A stretch of 17,041 nucleotides of DNA from Halothiobacillus neapolitanus (GTDB lineage: Bacteria > Pseudomonadota > Gammaproteobacteria > Halothiobacillales > Halothiobacillaceae), in contig DYLI01000025.1 of assembly GCA_020722165.1 (NCBI GenBank), forward strand, positions 1 to 17,041. The letters run 5' to 3'. Shown here piece after piece: positions 15,258 through 17,041 of this stretch. The position numbers were made by a program, and so were the translations under genes. Numbering within the stretch: position 1 is the first letter of the stretch; every line of letters begins with the position of its first letter. The notes under the pieces are model-generated. The model was not told where the DNA came from. It saw only the letters and a list, made by a program, of their open reading frames with translations, and did not search any database.

Positions 15258-15953
15258 TCATTGCGCATTGCCCGCCGCCCAGCCTTGGAAGTGCGCGCGG
15301 TTGCGTGAAGCGAGTAAAACCTTGCCTTCACCCGAGAAGCGTAGCACGACACCTTCGCCCGAGGTGGCTGCGTTGACCAGATTGCCCAACATGCCGCCGG
15401 ACGCGCTGGTGGCGGCAGAGAGGCGATAACTCAAGCGCGCATCCCAGGCGACAATATGGCCGTTGTCGATGGTGACTTCTTTACCGGGTTCGACATCCAG
15501 CGTAAACACATTGCCGAAGGACGACACCGCAAGCTGCCCCTTGCCCTTGGTGTGCATGAGTACGAAACCACCCGCGCCGCCAAACAGGGCGTTGCCGATG
15601 CTCTGCATTTTGGCATCAATTTCCACGCCATCAGTGGCGGCGACAAATGCGCCATCCGCCAGAATGTACTGCCGCTCACCTACTTCAAGAATCTCTATCG
15701 CGCCTGGCAAGGTAGGGGCAAGCAGGCAGTCGCCGTCACCACGCACGGCTTCGATGTGTTGCTGAAAGAAGTTTTCCCCCTGCACAAACTGGCGAATCAA
15801 GGCGCGTCCCACGCCGCCGACCATGCGCCCTTTGAGTTCAAGGTTGGCCTCCATCATCACCATGGCATCGGATTCGCAAAAAATCTTGTCGCCGCGCTGC
15901 ATGGAGACATGCAGAAAGGGATTGTCATCACCGAGAATGCTGAATGTAGTCAT
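15258..15953 (-). CDS. AIM24-family protein (TIGR00266 type)
   Basis: This 231-residue protein belongs to the AIM24/TIGR00266 family, related to the yeast mitochondrial inner-membrane organiser Aim24. Bacterial members have a trefoil-like beta fold and no known activity. Family features include MQRGDKIFCESDAMVMMEAN (18-37), the GGVGRALIRQFVQGENFFQQ segment, LLAPTLPGAIEILEV, and repeated glycine-rich strands (FVLMHTKGKGQLAVSSFG). No signal peptide or membrane helix is seen. Its ATG shares bases with the stop of the upstream TerD-TerD gene (ATGA, 4-bp overlap), with AGGA just upstream, so the two are translated together. The family recurs next to TerD and TerB, suggesting a role in the same stress response, possibly at the membrane. 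No enzymatic residues can be named. Confidence 0.88.
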   Translation of the reverse strand: MTTFSILGDDNPFLHVSMQRGDKIFCESDAMVMMEANLELKGRMVGGVGRALIRQFVQGENFFQQHIEAVRGDGDCLLAPTLPGAIEILEVGERQYILADGAFVAATDGVEIDAKMQSIGNALFGGAGGFVLMHTKGKGQLAVSSFGNVFTLDVEPGKEVTIDNGHIVAWDARLSYRLSAATSASGGMLGNLVNAATSGEGVVLRFSGEGKVLLASRNRAHFQGWAAGNAQ

Positions 15954-17041
15954 GTTTCCTTGCTCCCCGAGCTCCAGCGCAGACCAAAACCATAGGCGTG
16001 ATCGAGCATTTCCTCGTCGCCGTGAAAAGTCACATGCTTGGTAATGCGCACCGCGCCGCCCACGTTGTCAATCGAGGCGACCGCGCAGACACGGTGGTAG
16101 CGCGAATATTCATCCAGTTCGACCACGATATCATCCTGCCCCGGCGCGCGAATGGTAATTTGCGCATCGGTGGCGGCCCAGTTGGGCGCGCCGTCATAAA
16201 TCGAGGCGAAAATCATGATGCGACGAATCGACGGCCAGTGATGGCCATTGATGCGCAAGGTTTCGCCTTCGCTGATGTTGCCACTGCGGTCATCGCCCAT
16301 CAGTTCAATCCACGGCGCATAGTGGTAGTCGCCAAAGTTTTTGCCCAAAGCTTGCACCGCGCCCGGTCGGCCACCTGCGAGTTCAAATAAACAACCGATA
16401 TCGAGATCCATCGCCGACATGACACCGGTCTGGTTCCAGTTGAGGTTGATGCTGATTTCACCAAAGTTGTCGCTTTTCTTTTCCAGACTGACCGACTGGT
16501 TTTTCTTCAGCGTGACTTTATTCAGGTTGACCGGAGGGGTGGCAAGAGCCGGAGTAGGGGCAGGCGGTGCGCTTACCTCGCCACCAAAATGTTTGACCAA
16601 GGCCTCAAGTCCGCCGTTAAAGCCCTGCGCGGTCGCCCAAAAACGCCACGCGCCATCTTTGCGATAAAACTCGCCGAGCATCACGGCTTTTTCGCTGGCA
16701 AAATTCCCACCGTTAAAGCTGAGGCGGCTAGTCTCATTCTCGCCATCGAGAATGCGCACATGCCCGGCGCTGATATTACCCATCGTCCCCGTGCCGTCTA
16801 CTGCGGCGGTCAAAACCAGGCGTTCGATACTAGGCGGTAGCATGAAATTGCGGATAACAAACCCCGATTGATCGCCCTCCGGCGTGCGCAATTCAATGCC
16901 GCCACAAGGCGAGTGCGGCTGGTTGAAGAAAATCATGTAACGCTCATCAGTGAGCTTGCCTTGGGCATCCAGCCCGAACAGGGCAATGTCGGTATTCAAA
17001 CCGTCGATATGGATACCCACATCCCAGGTGGCGCTGTTGGG
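15950..17041 (-). CDS. Tandem TerD-domain protein (5' end beyond window)
   Basis: This protein carries two TerD domains. The reading frame is open to the right edge and the codons there (PNSATWDVG) fit the middle of TerD strand one, so the true start lies outside the window; the GTG at 17020 is internal. Numbering from the edge, domain one spans about 1-150 (ALFGLDAQGKLTDERYMIFFNQP, then TPEGDQSGF, MLGEFYRKDGAWRFWATAQGF). A Pro/Ala-rich linker (about 155-172) leads to domain two (about 180-363). Domain two keeps acidic metal-site residues (DLDIGCLF at 212-219, GDDRSG at 249-254), while domain one lacks the usual GDGDDE run, so only one calcium site may be intact. The stop overlaps the start of the AIM24-family gene. 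TerF- or TerX-like tandem proteins have this form. 363 codons are visible. Confidence 0.92.
   Translation of the reverse strand, partial: PNSATWDVGIHIDGLNTDIALFGLDAQGKLTDERYMIFFNQPHSPCGGIELRTPEGDQSGFVIRNFMLPPSIERLVLTAAVDGTGTMGNISAGHVRILDGENETSRLSFNGGNFASEKAVMLGEFYRKDGAWRFWATAQGFNGGLEALVKHFGGEVSAPPAPTPALATPPVNLNKVTLKKNQSVSLEKKSDNFGEISINLNWNQTGVMSAMDLDIGCLFELAGGRPGAVQALGKNFGDYHYAPWIELMGDDRSGNISEGETLRINGHHWPSIRRIMIFASIYDGAPNWAATDAQITIRAPGQDDIVVELDEYSRYHRVCAVASIDNVGGAVRITKHVTFHGDEEMLDHAYGFGLRWSSGSKET

Noticed and set aside
9096..17041. Possibility that the Ter operon is a phage-defence island or an integrated mobile element.
   Set aside because: No integrase, transposase, tRNA-flanked att site or nuclease effector lies in the window; only the operon's content hints at accessory status.

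Overview
The window reads as chromosomal DNA of a Gram-negative proteobacterium, most likely a betaproteobacterium. Three things point that way: an rsmI / LpoA-like lipoprotein / yraN locus, a short H-NS paralogue of the beta/gammaproteobacterial type, and a lipoprotein with a classical lipobox. The exact genus cannot be read from the sequence. No rRNA, tRNA, CRISPR array, insertion sequence or phage gene was found. No gene-free stretch is longer than about 180 bases.

Left part (1-8130), mostly housekeeping. rsmI (16S rRNA 2'-O-methyltransferase, minus strand) is divergent from an LppC/LpoA-type outer-membrane lipoprotein gene, which overlaps yraN by 4 bp. Then come a small H-NS-family nucleoid protein with its own terminator (minus strand), a TPR-like protein of unknown role (minus strand) and a large M16C 'presequence' metalloprotease (plus strand). 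A strong bidirectional terminator at 8087-8120 separates the protease from a convergent exported double-rhodanese protein.

Right part (9096-17041), a tight nine-gene operon on the minus strand that enters the window from the right edge. In transcription order it encodes a tandem TerD-TerD protein (5' end outside the window), an AIM24-family protein, TerB, TerD, an ATP-grasp ligase, a phosphoribosyltransferase fused to a TRSP domain, a HAD phosphatase, a StiP-type phosphoribosyltransferase-like protein fused to a PELOTA domain, and a CitE/HpcH-type lyase. This matches the computationally described Ter-associated system that combines TerD/TerB metal-linked stress proteins with a module predicted to make a nucleoside-like or ribosylated metabolite. 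Two PRTase-fold proteins could handle the ribosyl-phosphate chemistry, the HAD could remove a phosphate, the ATP-grasp could add an amino or carboxylate group, and the CitE-like lyase could make or break a C-C bond. The product is not experimentally established as far as I know.

The operon has very short or overlapping junctions except one. The gap between the ATP-grasp and PRTase-TRSP genes holds a perfect 12-bp-arm REP-like palindrome, which may separate the expression of the sensor-proximal and biosynthetic halves. The neighbouring rhodanese looks AT-richer than the operon and carries a Cys/His-rich active-site loop.
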